A stretch of 10,463 nucleotides of DNA from an uncultured euryarchaeote. Its GTDB lineage: Archaea > Thermoplasmatota > Poseidoniia > Poseidoniales > Poseidoniaceae. Positions 1 through 7,627 of this stretch are shown here, piece after piece (position 1 is the stretch's first letter; each line of letters opens with the position of its first letter). Made by a program: the position numbers and the translations under genes. The notes beneath the pieces are model-generated. The model did no database searches, was not told the origin of the DNA, and was given only the letters and a program-made list of their open reading frames with translations. The DNA lies in assembly GCA_937892665.1 (NCBI GenBank), contig CALBJF010000060.1, positions 1 through 10,463 of the forward strand, written 5' to 3'.

Positions 1-62
1 CAGTCAGGTAGAGCGTCGGACTTTTAATCCGATGGTCGCGGGTTCGAACCCCGTCGGGCCCG
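1..62 (+). tRNA. trnK: tRNA-Lys (anticodon UUU), 5' end cut off by the window
   Basis: This is the 3' part of a lysine tRNA. The visible part starts in the D-loop (GG at 7-8) and the 3' D-stem GAGC (11-14). The anticodon stem is 16-20 with 28-32 (five Watson-Crick pairs) around the loop CTTTTAA (21-27), so the anticodon is TTT at 23-25. A five-base variable loop (33-37) is followed by the T-stem 38-42/50-54 (one G-T pair) with the canonical TTCGAAC loop (43-49). The 3' acceptor strand is 55-61 and the discriminator is G62. The bases that follow are CCT, so CCA is not encoded and would be added after transcription, as is common in archaea. The acceptor 5' strand and 5' D-stem lie outside the window. 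The first RNAP gene begins only 47 bases downstream on the same strand. Confidence 0.94.
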
Positions 63-96
63 CCTGCTGCGCTGCAGCACAACGTTGGGGCGAAGC

Positions 97-105
97 GGGG
101 TTGAT
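97..105 (+). promoter_or_regulatory. Ribosome binding site of rpoH
   Basis: GGGGTTGAT lies four bases before the ATG at 110 and resembles the archaeal Shine-Dalgarno GGAGGTGAT at seven of nine positions. It supports 110 as the start rather than an in-frame ATG at 32, which lies inside the tRNA. No convincing TATA box is visible between the tRNA and rpoH. Confidence 0.55.
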
Positions 106-109
106 TTGG

Positions 110-757
110 ATGGTAGTAAAGAGCGCAACAAAAAAGCGGTTAATTGAACTCGGAGTCTCCGATGAATACGCCCACAAATTGGCTACGGACAGAAATATGG
201 CCGACATTAAGGCCATGCCTGCTGACGACGTCGCAAAGATTCTCGGAATCGCAAAAGATAGCGAATCCTTCACCAAAGTTATGCAAATTATTGCCGAGCA
301 AGGGAACCGCCGTTCCCGTAACAAGCGAAGCAAGAAAATCACCATTTCCTCCAAAGCCATCGACGAGTTCGATCGTCCTGAGGCAACCAGTCGTTTCAAC
401 CCACTGAACCATGAACTGGTTCCTCATCAGGAACTTCTTGGTGAGGCCAACATCAGCGAACAAGAGCAATACGATTTGGAAAAAGAAGAACTTCTTCCTT
501 GGGGACTTGAAGAACTCGATGAAGACGGAGACCCACGTCTTGCAAAGGAACTTCTCCCGAAAGTTCTGATCTCAGACCCTGTTGTTCAAGCCATCAAAGA
601 GGCTTGTGAAATTCTCGACAATGCAACACTTGCTGCAAATCCTGAACACCGCCCACTCGCAGCGGGTTGGATTGCAGACCGTGTTCTGAAAGTAAAGAGA
701 CATTCCAAATCTGCTGGTACAGCTGTTGCTTACCGGCTTATTGTGGAGGGCAGCTGA
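110..757 (+). CDS. rpoH: RNA polymerase subunit H (Rpb5 C-terminal homologue) with an extra N-terminal domain
   Basis: The 215-residue product contains the archaeal RpoH fold (counterpart of the eukaryotic Rpb5 C-terminal domain), which assembles on the largest subunit at the lower jaw. The core starts near F96 (FNPLNHELVPH) and continues through ISDPVVQAI (154-162) and KSAGTAVAYRLIVE (200-213), all recognisable RpoH motifs. Archaeal RpoH is normally about 75-85 residues; this one is far longer. Two short insertions sit in the core: an acidic one around 113-146 and one around 163-186. A separate N-terminal extension (1-95) has a helical part (1-64), a basic stretch (R67-K76) and a linker. Residues 1-44 are clearly homologous to the start of A'' in this operon (23 of 44 identical) and look helix-hairpin-helix-like, which is my inference. 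The start at 110 is supported by the SD and by the exact MVVKSATKK match to the A'' start. Only 16 bases separate it from rpoB. Confidence 0.94.
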   Translation: MVVKSATKKRLIELGVSDEYAHKLATDRNMADIKAMPADDVAKILGIAKDSESFTKVMQIIAEQGNRRSRNKRSKKITISSKAIDEFDRPEATSRFNPLNHELVPHQELLGEANISEQEQYDLEKEELLPWGLEELDEDGDPRLAKELLPKVLISDPVVQAIKEACEILDNATLAANPEHRPLAAGWIADRVLKVKRHSKSAGTAVAYRLIVEGS

Positions 758-761
758 GGCT

Positions 762-770
762 GGAGTTGAT
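762..770 (+). promoter_or_regulatory. Ribosome binding site of rpoB
   Basis: GGAGTTGAT matches the archaeal consensus GGAGGTGAT at eight of nine positions and ends three bases before the ATG at 774. It decides the start: the same frame is open upstream to a TTG at 726, but that would overlap rpoH and add residues without RpoB character. Confidence 0.75.
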
Positions 771-773
771 ATT

Positions 774-3700
774 ATGCAAGAAATTATTGAATCATTTTTC
801 AAAGAACGAAGCCTAGTAAACCACCAACTTGCTTCTTACAACGACTGTATCCCATCCACGGTCAACCAACTCTCTCGAATGGAGAAAATCATTCGTAACA
901 TCCGCGTCGGAACTGACGAGGAAATCATCGATGATCTCGGTGGCTACATCAAACTCGACGTAGCTGACCAAGAAATCGTCATTCGCTTGAAGGACATCAA
1001 ACTCGGCGCCCCAAATATTCGTGAAGCTAACGGTTCTTACCACCATGCTTCTCCTATGGAATGCAGACTTCGTAAGTTGACCTATCAATCCCCGGTCAGC
1101 ATCGATTTCACAATCTATCGAAACGGTGTGGCCTCCTTCCCAGAAGAAGGTGTACAAGTCGGTTCAATTCCGATTATGGTTCGTTCACAACGTTGTCACC
1201 TCCACCCAAGCCATATTGCTGACGGCCGTACACTTGAGCCGACGAAATCAAGCGAAGATTCTGCTCTTCTTGCAGAACTCCTTCGCTCTCGTGGCGAAGA
1301 CCCACTTGACCCAGGAGGCTACTTCATTATCAACGGTACAGAGCGTGTCCTCATCTCTATGGAAGATCTCGCACCAAACAGAGTAACTGTTGAGATTAAC
1401 AAGCGTACTGCAAAGCGTACTGAAGTCGCTAAGATTTTCTCTCAGAGAAACGGTATGCGCAAACCACTCACTGTCGAAAAGCGACGTGATGGTATGCTCA
1501 TGGTGAAAGTAAGTACTGCTGGTACAACCCCTATTCCAGTCGTTCTCCTCATGAGAGCGCTTGGAATTGAAAACGACCAAGAAGTATTCACTGCTATTTC
1601 AGGACCTCAAGAGACATTCAAGTACATCGTTGCAAACATCAACGAAGTTAACGGTGATGAGAAGCAAGAAGGCGATTACGACGTTAAGAGTACCAACGAA
1701 GCATATGAATGGCTGCAAAAGAAATTCGCTGCTGGACAACAAAAGGAATACCGTGAAGCACGAGTAAACCAACTCCTTGACAGAGAACTCCTCCCCCACC
1801 TTGGTGATCAAACAGAAGACCGAAAGAAGAAGGCTATCTTCCTCGGAAGAATTGTTCGTCAAGTTCTCGAAATGGCACTCAACGACAAGGAACCAAACGA
1901 CAAGGATCACTACGCAAACAAGCGTGTTCGACTCGCAGGTGACCTTATCGAAGATTTGTTCCGTGTTTCATCTGGACAACTTGCTCGTGACTTGAAGTAT
2001 CAACTCGAGCGTCATCATAACCGTAAGAGAGAACTCAAGATTACATCCTGTCTACGACCGGATGTTTTGTCATCAAAGATTCTCCACGCACTTGCGACTG
2101 GAAACTGGGTCGGAGGACGATCTGGCGTAAGCCAACTTCTCGACAGAACAACATACCTTGCTTCCCTATCTCACATGAGAAGAGTCACCTCTCCTCTTGT
2201 TCGAAGCCAACCTCACTTCGAAGCTCGTGACCTTCACCCTACTCAATGGGGACGATTGTGTCCAAACGAGACCCCTGAAGGGCAGAACTGTGGTCTTGTA
2301 AAGAACGCAGCTCAAATGATTGACGTCTCAGAAGAAGTCGACCCGCATGAAGTACGCGAACGTCTTGATGAGCTTGATGTATACCAACCTGATGACTGGA
2401 CTGATGGTGATAGAGTTCACGTCAACGGTGACATCTATGGTATGCACAAGAAGGGTAAGAACCTCGTTAATCACTTCAAAAACGCTCGTCGTCGTGGAAC
2501 CATTCCTGCAGAAGTTTCCATTCGCCACGATCTTGAAAATCGAGACATCTTTATCAACACAGACAAAGGACGAATTCTCCGTCCATTGCTCGTATTGTAT
2601 GACGGTACACCTCGTCTTGAAAATCATCACCTTGTCGATCTCGCTGCAGGTAACATTATCTTCAAAGATCTCGTCAATGATGGTATCGTCGAGTGGGTAG
2701 ATGCTGAGGAAGAAGAAGACCTCTATATCGCTCCACGACCGTTCGTTCTTCCTGAAACTGTACCGGAAGGGAAATTCTCTGGCCGCCCAGTAACTCACGA
2801 GAAGATTCGATGGGTCAACCTCGGAGAACCAGGGGAATCTCATGCTATTCTCGAAGCAGAAGTTCGAATGCCAAATGGTTCGATTGAAGTCGCTAAGTTG
2901 GAAGTTCCGCTCTTGTTTGGAGCAGAACACACACACGTCGAAATCGACCCACAATTGGTTCTCGGTGTTTGCGCATCTCTTATCCCGTACCCAGAACACA
3001 ACTCAACTCCTCGTGTTACTGGTGGTACTGCAATGGTCAAGCAATCACTTGGTCTGCCAAGCGCAAACTATCGTCTGCGCCCAGACACACGTGCTCACAT
3101 CTTGCACTACTCTCATCGCTCAATCGTCCGTACTGCCGCTATGAAGACCACAAACTTCGATGAGCGACCTGGTGGTCAGAACTTCATTGTTGCAATTATG
3201 TCTCTACACGGTTACAACATGCAAGACGCTGTCATCATGAACCGTGCATCAGTCGATCGTGGCCTCGGACGTTCAACCTTCAACCGAACCTACAACGCAG
3301 AACGCCGCCGATTCCCAGGTGGTCAAGTTGAAGAGATTGAAAAGCCTGGAAACAAGCTTACTGAAGTCAAGGGATTGAAGCCTGCTGAAGCATATGCTCA
3401 TCTCGAAGATGACGGATTGCCTCTTCCTGAAACATACTTAGAAGGCGGAAACGTCCTCGTTGGAAAGACAAGTCCGCCTCGATTCCTGGAAGAATCGAAC
3501 AGCGGGGCATTCCTCATGGCTCAAGAACGTCGAGAATCCTCGATGCTTGTTCGTCACGGTGAGAAGGGCTGGGTCGACAACGTATATGTCACAGAATCAG
3601 ACAACTCTGGTCGTCTCGTTCGTGTTATGGTTCGAAGCCACAAGATTCCTGAAGTTGGAGACAAATTCGCTTCACGTCACGGACAGAAGGGTGTTATCGG

Positions 3701-4394
3701 CAGACTCGTAGAGCCTGAAGATATGCCATTCACACAAGACGGTGTTGTTCCTGATTTGATTATCAACCCTCACGCTATTCCATCCCGTATGACAGTAGCA
3801 CACGTTCTGGAAATGATCGGTGGTAAAGTCGGTGCTATGGAAGGACGTCGTATTGATGGTACTGCATTCCGTGGAGAAAAGGAAAGCAGCCTACGTGATG
3901 GACTTGTCCGAAATGGACTTGCTCACACAGGCCGTGAAATCATGGTTAACGGCGAAACTGGAGAATCATACCCTGCTGATATTTTCGTTGGATGTATCTA
4001 CTATCAGAGACTCCACCATCTCGTCAGTTCCAAGATTCACGCCCGTTCCCGTGGACGTGTTCAAATTCTTACCCGTCAACCAACAGAAGGCCGTGCCCGT
4101 CAAGGTGGTCTTCGATTTGGTGAGATGGAGCGTGACTGTCTGATTGCACACGGTGCTTCAATGGTCATCAAGGACCGTCTGCTCGATGAGTCTGACGGAA
4201 TTGACATGTTTGTATGTGCTCAATCTGGGCACATTGCATGGTACGATCCAAAACGCCGAACCTACGTCAGTCCAGTTCATGGAGATGGTGCGGAAGTCTA
4301 CAAGGTACAGACTTCCTATGCATTCAAGCTCTTGCTGGATGAGATGAAGAGTCTCGGGGTTGCTATGCGACTAGAACTGGAGGACCGAAGATGA
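774..4394 (+). CDS. rpoB: DNA-directed RNA polymerase subunit B (unsplit)
   Basis: This is the second-largest catalytic subunit (Rpb2/beta homologue), 1206 residues, slightly longer than usual for an unsplit archaeal B. Visible landmarks are GYFIINGTERVLISMEDLAPNR in the N-terminal third; the fork-loop region RDLHPTQWGRLCPNETPEG from R485; GYNMQDAVIMN from G813; the active-site lysine block DKFASRHGQKG from D963 (K964, K972); and the C-terminal SYAFKLLLDEM clamp-anchor segment. Four oddities stand out. Q817 replaces the Glu of the usual ED pair. Q504 replaces the Pro of the nearly universal PEGPN. About 64 residues (654-717) are inserted between the EEEEDLYIA and HTHVEI motifs. The C-terminal zinc ribbon, normally CXXC...CXXC, reads C1148-A-Q-S1151 and S1166-P-V-H1169, so it probably does not bind zinc in the usual way. 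The gene ends in an ATGA overlap with rpoA1. Confidence 0.98.
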   Translation: MQEIIESFFKERSLVNHQLASYNDCIPSTVNQLSRMEKIIRNIRVGTDEEIIDDLGGYIKLDVADQEIVIRLKDIKLGAPNIREANGSYHHASPMECRLRKLTYQSPVSIDFTIYRNGVASFPEEGVQVGSIPIMVRSQRCHLHPSHIADGRTLEPTKSSEDSALLAELLRSRGEDPLDPGGYFIINGTERVLISMEDLAPNRVTVEINKRTAKRTEVAKIFSQRNGMRKPLTVEKRRDGMLMVKVSTAGTTPIPVVLLMRALGIENDQEVFTAISGPQETFKYIVANINEVNGDEKQEGDYDVKSTNEAYEWLQKKFAAGQQKEYREARVNQLLDRELLPHLGDQTEDRKKKAIFLGRIVRQVLEMALNDKEPNDKDHYANKRVRLAGDLIEDLFRVSSGQLARDLKYQLERHHNRKRELKITSCLRPDVLSSKILHALATGNWVGGRSGVSQLLDRTTYLASLSHMRRVTSPLVRSQPHFEARDLHPTQWGRLCPNETPEGQNCGLVKNAAQMIDVSEEVDPHEVRERLDELDVYQPDDWTDGDRVHVNGDIYGMHKKGKNLVNHFKNARRRGTIPAEVSIRHDLENRDIFINTDKGRILRPLLVLYDGTPRLENHHLVDLAAGNIIFKDLVNDGIVEWVDAEEEEDLYIAPRPFVLPETVPEGKFSGRPVTHEKIRWVNLGEPGESHAILEAEVRMPNGSIEVAKLEVPLLFGAEHTHVEIDPQLVLGVCASLIPYPEHNSTPRVTGGTAMVKQSLGLPSANYRLRPDTRAHILHYSHRSIVRTAAMKTTNFDERPGGQNFIVAIMSLHGYNMQDAVIMNRASVDRGLGRSTFNRTYNAERRRFPGGQVEEIEKPGNKLTEVKGLKPAEAYAHLEDDGLPLPETYLEGGNVLVGKTSPPRFLEESNSGAFLMAQERRESSMLVRHGEKGWVDNVYVTESDNSGRLVRVMVRSHKIPEVGDKFASRHGQKGVIGRLVEPEDMPFTQDGVVPDLIINPHAIPSRMTVAHVLEMIGGKVGAMEGRRIDGTAFRGEKESSLRDGLVRNGLAHTGREIMVNGETGESYPADIFVGCIYYQRLHHLVSSKIHARSRGRVQILTRQPTEGRARQGGLRFGEMERDCLIAHGASMVIKDRLLDESDGIDMFVCAQSGHIAWYDPKRRTYVSPVHGDGAEVYKVQTSYAFKLLLDEMKSLGVAMRLELEDRR
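4379..4384 (+). promoter_or_regulatory. Ribosome binding site of rpoA1, inside the end of rpoB
   Basis: GGAGGA lies six bases before the ATG at 4391, within the last rpoB codons. Together with the ATGA overlap this points to coupled translation of B and A'. Confidence 0.8.
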
Positions 4395-7300
4395 GCCGAA
4401 GAACGACACTAATCCCAAAGCGAATCGCACAGATTCGTTTCAGCCTGATGGACCCGAGTGAAATCCGTAAGATGTCATCTGTCGAAGTTAAGACTCCTGA
4501 CACCTACAAGGATGATGGACGCCCATACAATCAAGGATTAATGGACTCTCACATGGGAGTTATTGAACCCGGTTTGGTTTGTCCAACTGACAACTGTAAG
4601 TACGACGAATCACCCGGTCACTTTGGACACATCCAACTTGAACTTCCGGTTATTCACATCGGTTTCGTAAACCTCATTAAGACAGCACTGAAGTCAACAT
4701 GTAACTCTTGCAGTAACGTTCTGCTTCACTCTGCAAAGGAAACACACCCTTCCAACCCAGAACTTTCTGAACAGGATTACTACCGATCACGTATCCGTGA
4801 TATCATCACCAAACACGGTGTTGGTTCAACAGAATTTTCAAGCATCATTAAGGAAGTCGAAAAGATTGCATCTGCAAAGAACCGACGTACCTGTATGCAC
4901 TGTGGAGCTCTCCAAGGAGAAATCCGTCTTGACAAGCCAACGACATTCAAGGAGAAGACCGAGAATGCAACTACTGGTGGAAAAGAGACTGAGAGAAAGA
5001 TGAATCCTCGTGACGTTCGTGAATGGTTAGCAAGTATTCCTCCGGAACACTTGATTTTCATGGGAATGGACAAGCAAAATCGTCCTGAGTGGACTGTTTT
5101 GAAGGTTCTACCAGTTCCTCCAATCACCGTTCGACCATCGATTACACTAGACAGTGGAGATCGTTCAGAAGACGACTTGACACACAAGTTGGTTGACGTC
5201 CTACGTATCAACCAACGTCTGCAAGAGAATCGTGACTCTGGTGCACCTCAATTGATTGTTGAAGATCTTTGGGAACTTCTACAATACCACGTTACGACCT
5301 ACTTCGATAACCAAACATCTGGAATCCCTCCAGCACGTCATCGATCTGGCCGTACATTGAAGACTCTGACACAACGACTCAAGGGTAAGGAAGGACGATT
5401 CCGTTCTAACCTATCCGGTAAGCGTGTTAACTTCTGTGCTCGTTCAGTTATCTCTCCTGACCCTTATCTTGGAATCAATGAAGTTGGTGTCCCTAAGAAG
5501 GTTGCAAAGGAATTGACTGTACCTATTCGCGTTACTCTACGTAATCGAGAACAAATGCGACAGATGATTCTCCGTGGACCTGATATTCATCCTGGTGTCA
5601 ACTACATTGTTCGTGGAGACGGCCGACGTGTCCGAATCAATGCTCGAAGCCGTTTGATTAACGCAGGTTTCCGATGCCATAATCCTGAATGCCACTCTGG
5701 GGATTCTCTCAAGAGCCAACCATATCCTGGTCTACGTCATGATCTTAACGAAGTTCTCTTCGCTCCAAACTTCCTACCAGGTTTGGTTATCCGTGAAATT
5801 CAGAATCTTGAAGGAAGCGGTCTAGATGATTTGACGTACTTGGTTGATGATGAAGCTACTCTTCGAAACCTTCGTGGTGAAGACGCTCACGGTCACCCAT
5901 TGCCTGAAGACGATCCTCGTGCAGTTCTCCATCATCGCTGGTTGCATGAACTTGGTCAAGCAGACAAACTTGACCCTGAGCCACTCCCAGCGCATCTTGA
6001 AGTTCGTTGCCCTCACTGTGGCAGTCCTGCTGATGAATACGATATGCCAACACCTATCGAAGACCGACTCTCAACTGTTGACGTACGTGGCAATCCAAAG
6101 CCAGGTATGCAAGTAGAACGCCACCTTATCGATGGTGACGTTGCAATCTTCAACCGACAACCATCTCTTCACAGAATGTCGATGATGGTTCACGAAGTTC
6201 GTGTAATGGAAGGGAAAACATTCCGATTTAACTTGGCTGTGTGTACACCTTACAACGCAGATTTCGACGGTGATGAGATGAATCTTCACGTTATTCAATC
6301 TGAAGAAGCTCGTGCGGAAGCTAAGATTCTGATGAGAGTGCAAGAACACATCCTCACGCCTCGTTACGGTGGAGCAGTTATCGGTGGTATTCACGATCAC
6401 ATTTCTGGTGCTTATCTCCTATCACGCCCTGGAACAACTGTTCTCAAGTCCCATGGTCTTGAAATGCTCGGAAGTATCGACTATACTGGCCAACTACCTG
6501 AAATCGTCAAAAATGAGGATGGGAAAGATTCATTCAGAGGTCACGACATAATCTCACTGATTATTCCAGACAACATCAACCTGCACTTCATGTCTAGAAG
6601 CCGCGACGAAGTTCACGTCCGCAACGGTAACGTAACGGGAACACTTGACAAGCGTGCAATTGGTGCTGAAGATGGTCGCTTGTTGGACGCTATTGTGCAA
6701 ACAAATGGTTCCGAAAAGGGAGCGCAATTCCTAAACGAATTCACACGACTCTCCATTGCTGCTTGTACTTCTCTTGGATTTACAACTGGTATTGATGACG
6801 AAGATTTGACCGCTGAAGCTCTTGATGCTATTCACGCAGCGAACGCTGAAGCTGGCGAACTTGTTAACAAAGAACTTGCACACTTCGAATCTGCCAAGGG
6901 AGATCCTCGAAAGTACGAACCTCGTGCTGGCCGAACAATGCGTGAAACTCTTGAAGAGAACATCATGGTCATGCTCGATGAAGGAAAGCAAGCTGCTGGT
7001 GACGTTGCTAAGAATGAATTGAACCAATCTGGTTCAACCAACGCTGCTGTAAACATGGCAATCTCTGGTGCTCGTGGTTCAATGGATAACCTGAACATGA
7101 TGGCTGGTTCAATTGGACAAGCAAAGGTTCGTGGAAAGCGTCTAGAACGTGGATATGACGACCGTGTTCTTCCTCACTTCAAGCGTGGAGGACGTGGAGC
7201 AGAAGACCGTGGATTCATCTCCGGTTCTTTCAAGCGTGGTCTTGAACCAACAGAGTTCTTTATGCTCTCTGTCTCTGGAAGAGAATCTCTGGTCGATACA

Positions 7301-7627
7301 GCGGTTCGTACTTCTAAGTCTGGTTACATGCAACGCCGATTAATCAACGCAATGGATGACCTCAAGGTCTTCAACGATGATATGCTCTCCGTCCGAAACA
7401 CAGCAAATCGAATTATCCAATTCTCCTATGGTGAAGATGGAATTGACCCAAGCCGTGGTGTTCACGGATCTGCTTTCAACATCGATGTTATTATCGATGG
7501 TGCTCTTGGTACTGACGGAACAACAGTTGTTACTCGTGAAAGTCTAGAGCGCGAAGAACGTGAAGAAGATCTTGGTGCATGGGACGATGAGTCAACCGAG
7601 GTCGATTACGATGGAGGTGAGAACTGA
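4391..7627 (+). CDS. rpoA1: DNA-directed RNA polymerase subunit A' (N-terminal part of the largest subunit)
   Basis: This catalytic subunit (Rpb1/beta' N-terminal portion) has 1078 residues against roughly 870-970 in most archaea. The absolutely conserved NADFDGD Mg-binding motif is at 622-628 (D624, D626, D628). The clamp zinc pair CNSC (104-107) and CMHC (168-171) is intact. The more N-terminal site reads C64-PTDN-C69 ... S74-PGHFGH, so the usual third Cys before PGHFGH is Ser. [19 protein letters not shown] marks the switch/clamp-core region. Residues about 417-571 are an insertion between [15 protein letters not shown] and [11 protein letters not shown], with C429/C434 and C540/C543. The bridge helix (about 955-975) reads [18 protein letters not shown] instead of the usual EFFFHAMGGREGLVDTAV. 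The protein ends at the normal A'/A'' split with an acidic tail (1050-1078). It overlaps rpoB by four bases and rpoA2 by one. Confidence 0.98.
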   Translation: MSRRTTLIPKRIAQIRFSLMDPSEIRKMSSVEVKTPDTYKDDGRPYNQGLMDSHMGVIEPGLVCPTDNCKYDESPGHFGHIQLELPVIHIGFVNLIKTALKSTCNSCSNVLLHSAKETHPSNPELSEQDYYRSRIRDIITKHGVGSTEFSSIIKEVEKIASAKNRRTCMHCGALQGEIRLDKPTTFKEKTENATTGGKETERKMNPRDVREWLASIPPEHLIFMGMDKQNRPEWTVLKVLPVPPITVRPSITLDSGDRSEDDLTHKLVDVLRINQRLQENRDSGAPQLIVEDLWELLQYHVTTYFDNQTSGIPPARHRSGRTLKTLTQRLKGKEGRFRSNLSGKRVNFCARSVISPDPYLGINEVGVPKKVAKELTVPIRVTLRNREQMRQMILRGPDIHPGVNYIVRGDGRRVRINARSRLINAGFRCHNPECHSGDSLKSQPYPGLRHDLNEVLFAPNFLPGLVIREIQNLEGSGLDDLTYLVDDEATLRNLRGEDAHGHPLPEDDPRAVLHHRWLHELGQADKLDPEPLPAHLEVRCPHCGSPADEYDMPTPIEDRLSTVDVRGNPKPGMQVERHLIDGDVAIFNRQPSLHRMSMMVHEVRVMEGKTFRFNLAVCTPYNADFDGDEMNLHVIQSEEARAEAKILMRVQEHILTPRYGGAVIGGIHDHISGAYLLSRPGTTVLKSHGLEMLGSIDYTGQLPEIVKNEDGKDSFRGHDIISLIIPDNINLHFMSRSRDEVHVRNGNVTGTLDKRAIGAEDGRLLDAIVQTNGSEKGAQFLNEFTRLSIAACTSLGFTTGIDDEDLTAEALDAIHAANAEAGELVNKELAHFESAKGDPRKYEPRAGRTMRETLEENIMVMLDEGKQAAGDVAKNELNQSGSTNAAVNMAISGARGSMDNLNMMAGSIGQAKVRGKRLERGYDDRVLPHFKRGGRGAEDRGFISGSFKRGLEPTEFFMLSVSGRESLVDTAVRTSKSGYMQRRLINAMDDLKVFNDDMLSVRNTANRIIQFSYGEDGIDPSRGVHGSAFNIDVIIDGALGTDGTTVVTRESLEREEREEDLGAWDDESTEVDYDGGEN
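7613..7620 (+). promoter_or_regulatory. Perfect Shine-Dalgarno site of rpoA2, inside rpoA1
   Basis: GGAGGTGA is a full match to the archaeal Shine-Dalgarno core, six bases before the ATG at 7627. It also encodes part of the G-G-E near the end of A'. With the TGATG stop/start junction it suggests that A' and A'' are made by coupled re-initiation, which would suit two halves of one subunit needed in equal amounts. Confidence 0.85.

Noticed and set aside
65..79. Five-bp hairpin TGCTG/CAGCA after the tRNA as a terminator
   Set aside because: The stem is short, no T-run follows, and the segment is also compatible with tRNA 3' trailer sequence.
32..109. In-frame upstream start for rpoH at ATG 32
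   Set aside because: It lies in the tRNA anticodon/variable region, and the ATG at 110 has an SD and the same nonapeptide start as A''.
726..773. Upstream TTG start for rpoB
   Set aside because: It overlaps rpoH and has no good SD; ATG 774 follows an 8-of-9 SD match and begins the recognisable RpoB N-terminus.
2328..2999. Antisense open frame of 223 codons inside rpoB
   Set aside because: It lies fully within a conserved polymerase gene, shows no recognisable domain, and is explained by codon bias of the sense strand.
4215..4280. Frameshift or sequencing error as the cause of the missing RpoB zinc ligands
   Set aside because: The frame continues with correct flanking motifs on both sides, and the changes need separate substitutions at three codons, one of them with two base changes.
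5639..6103. Intein or mobile insertion in rpoA1
   Set aside because: No intein splice-junction residues or homing-endonuclease motif are visible, and codon use and composition match the rest of the gene.
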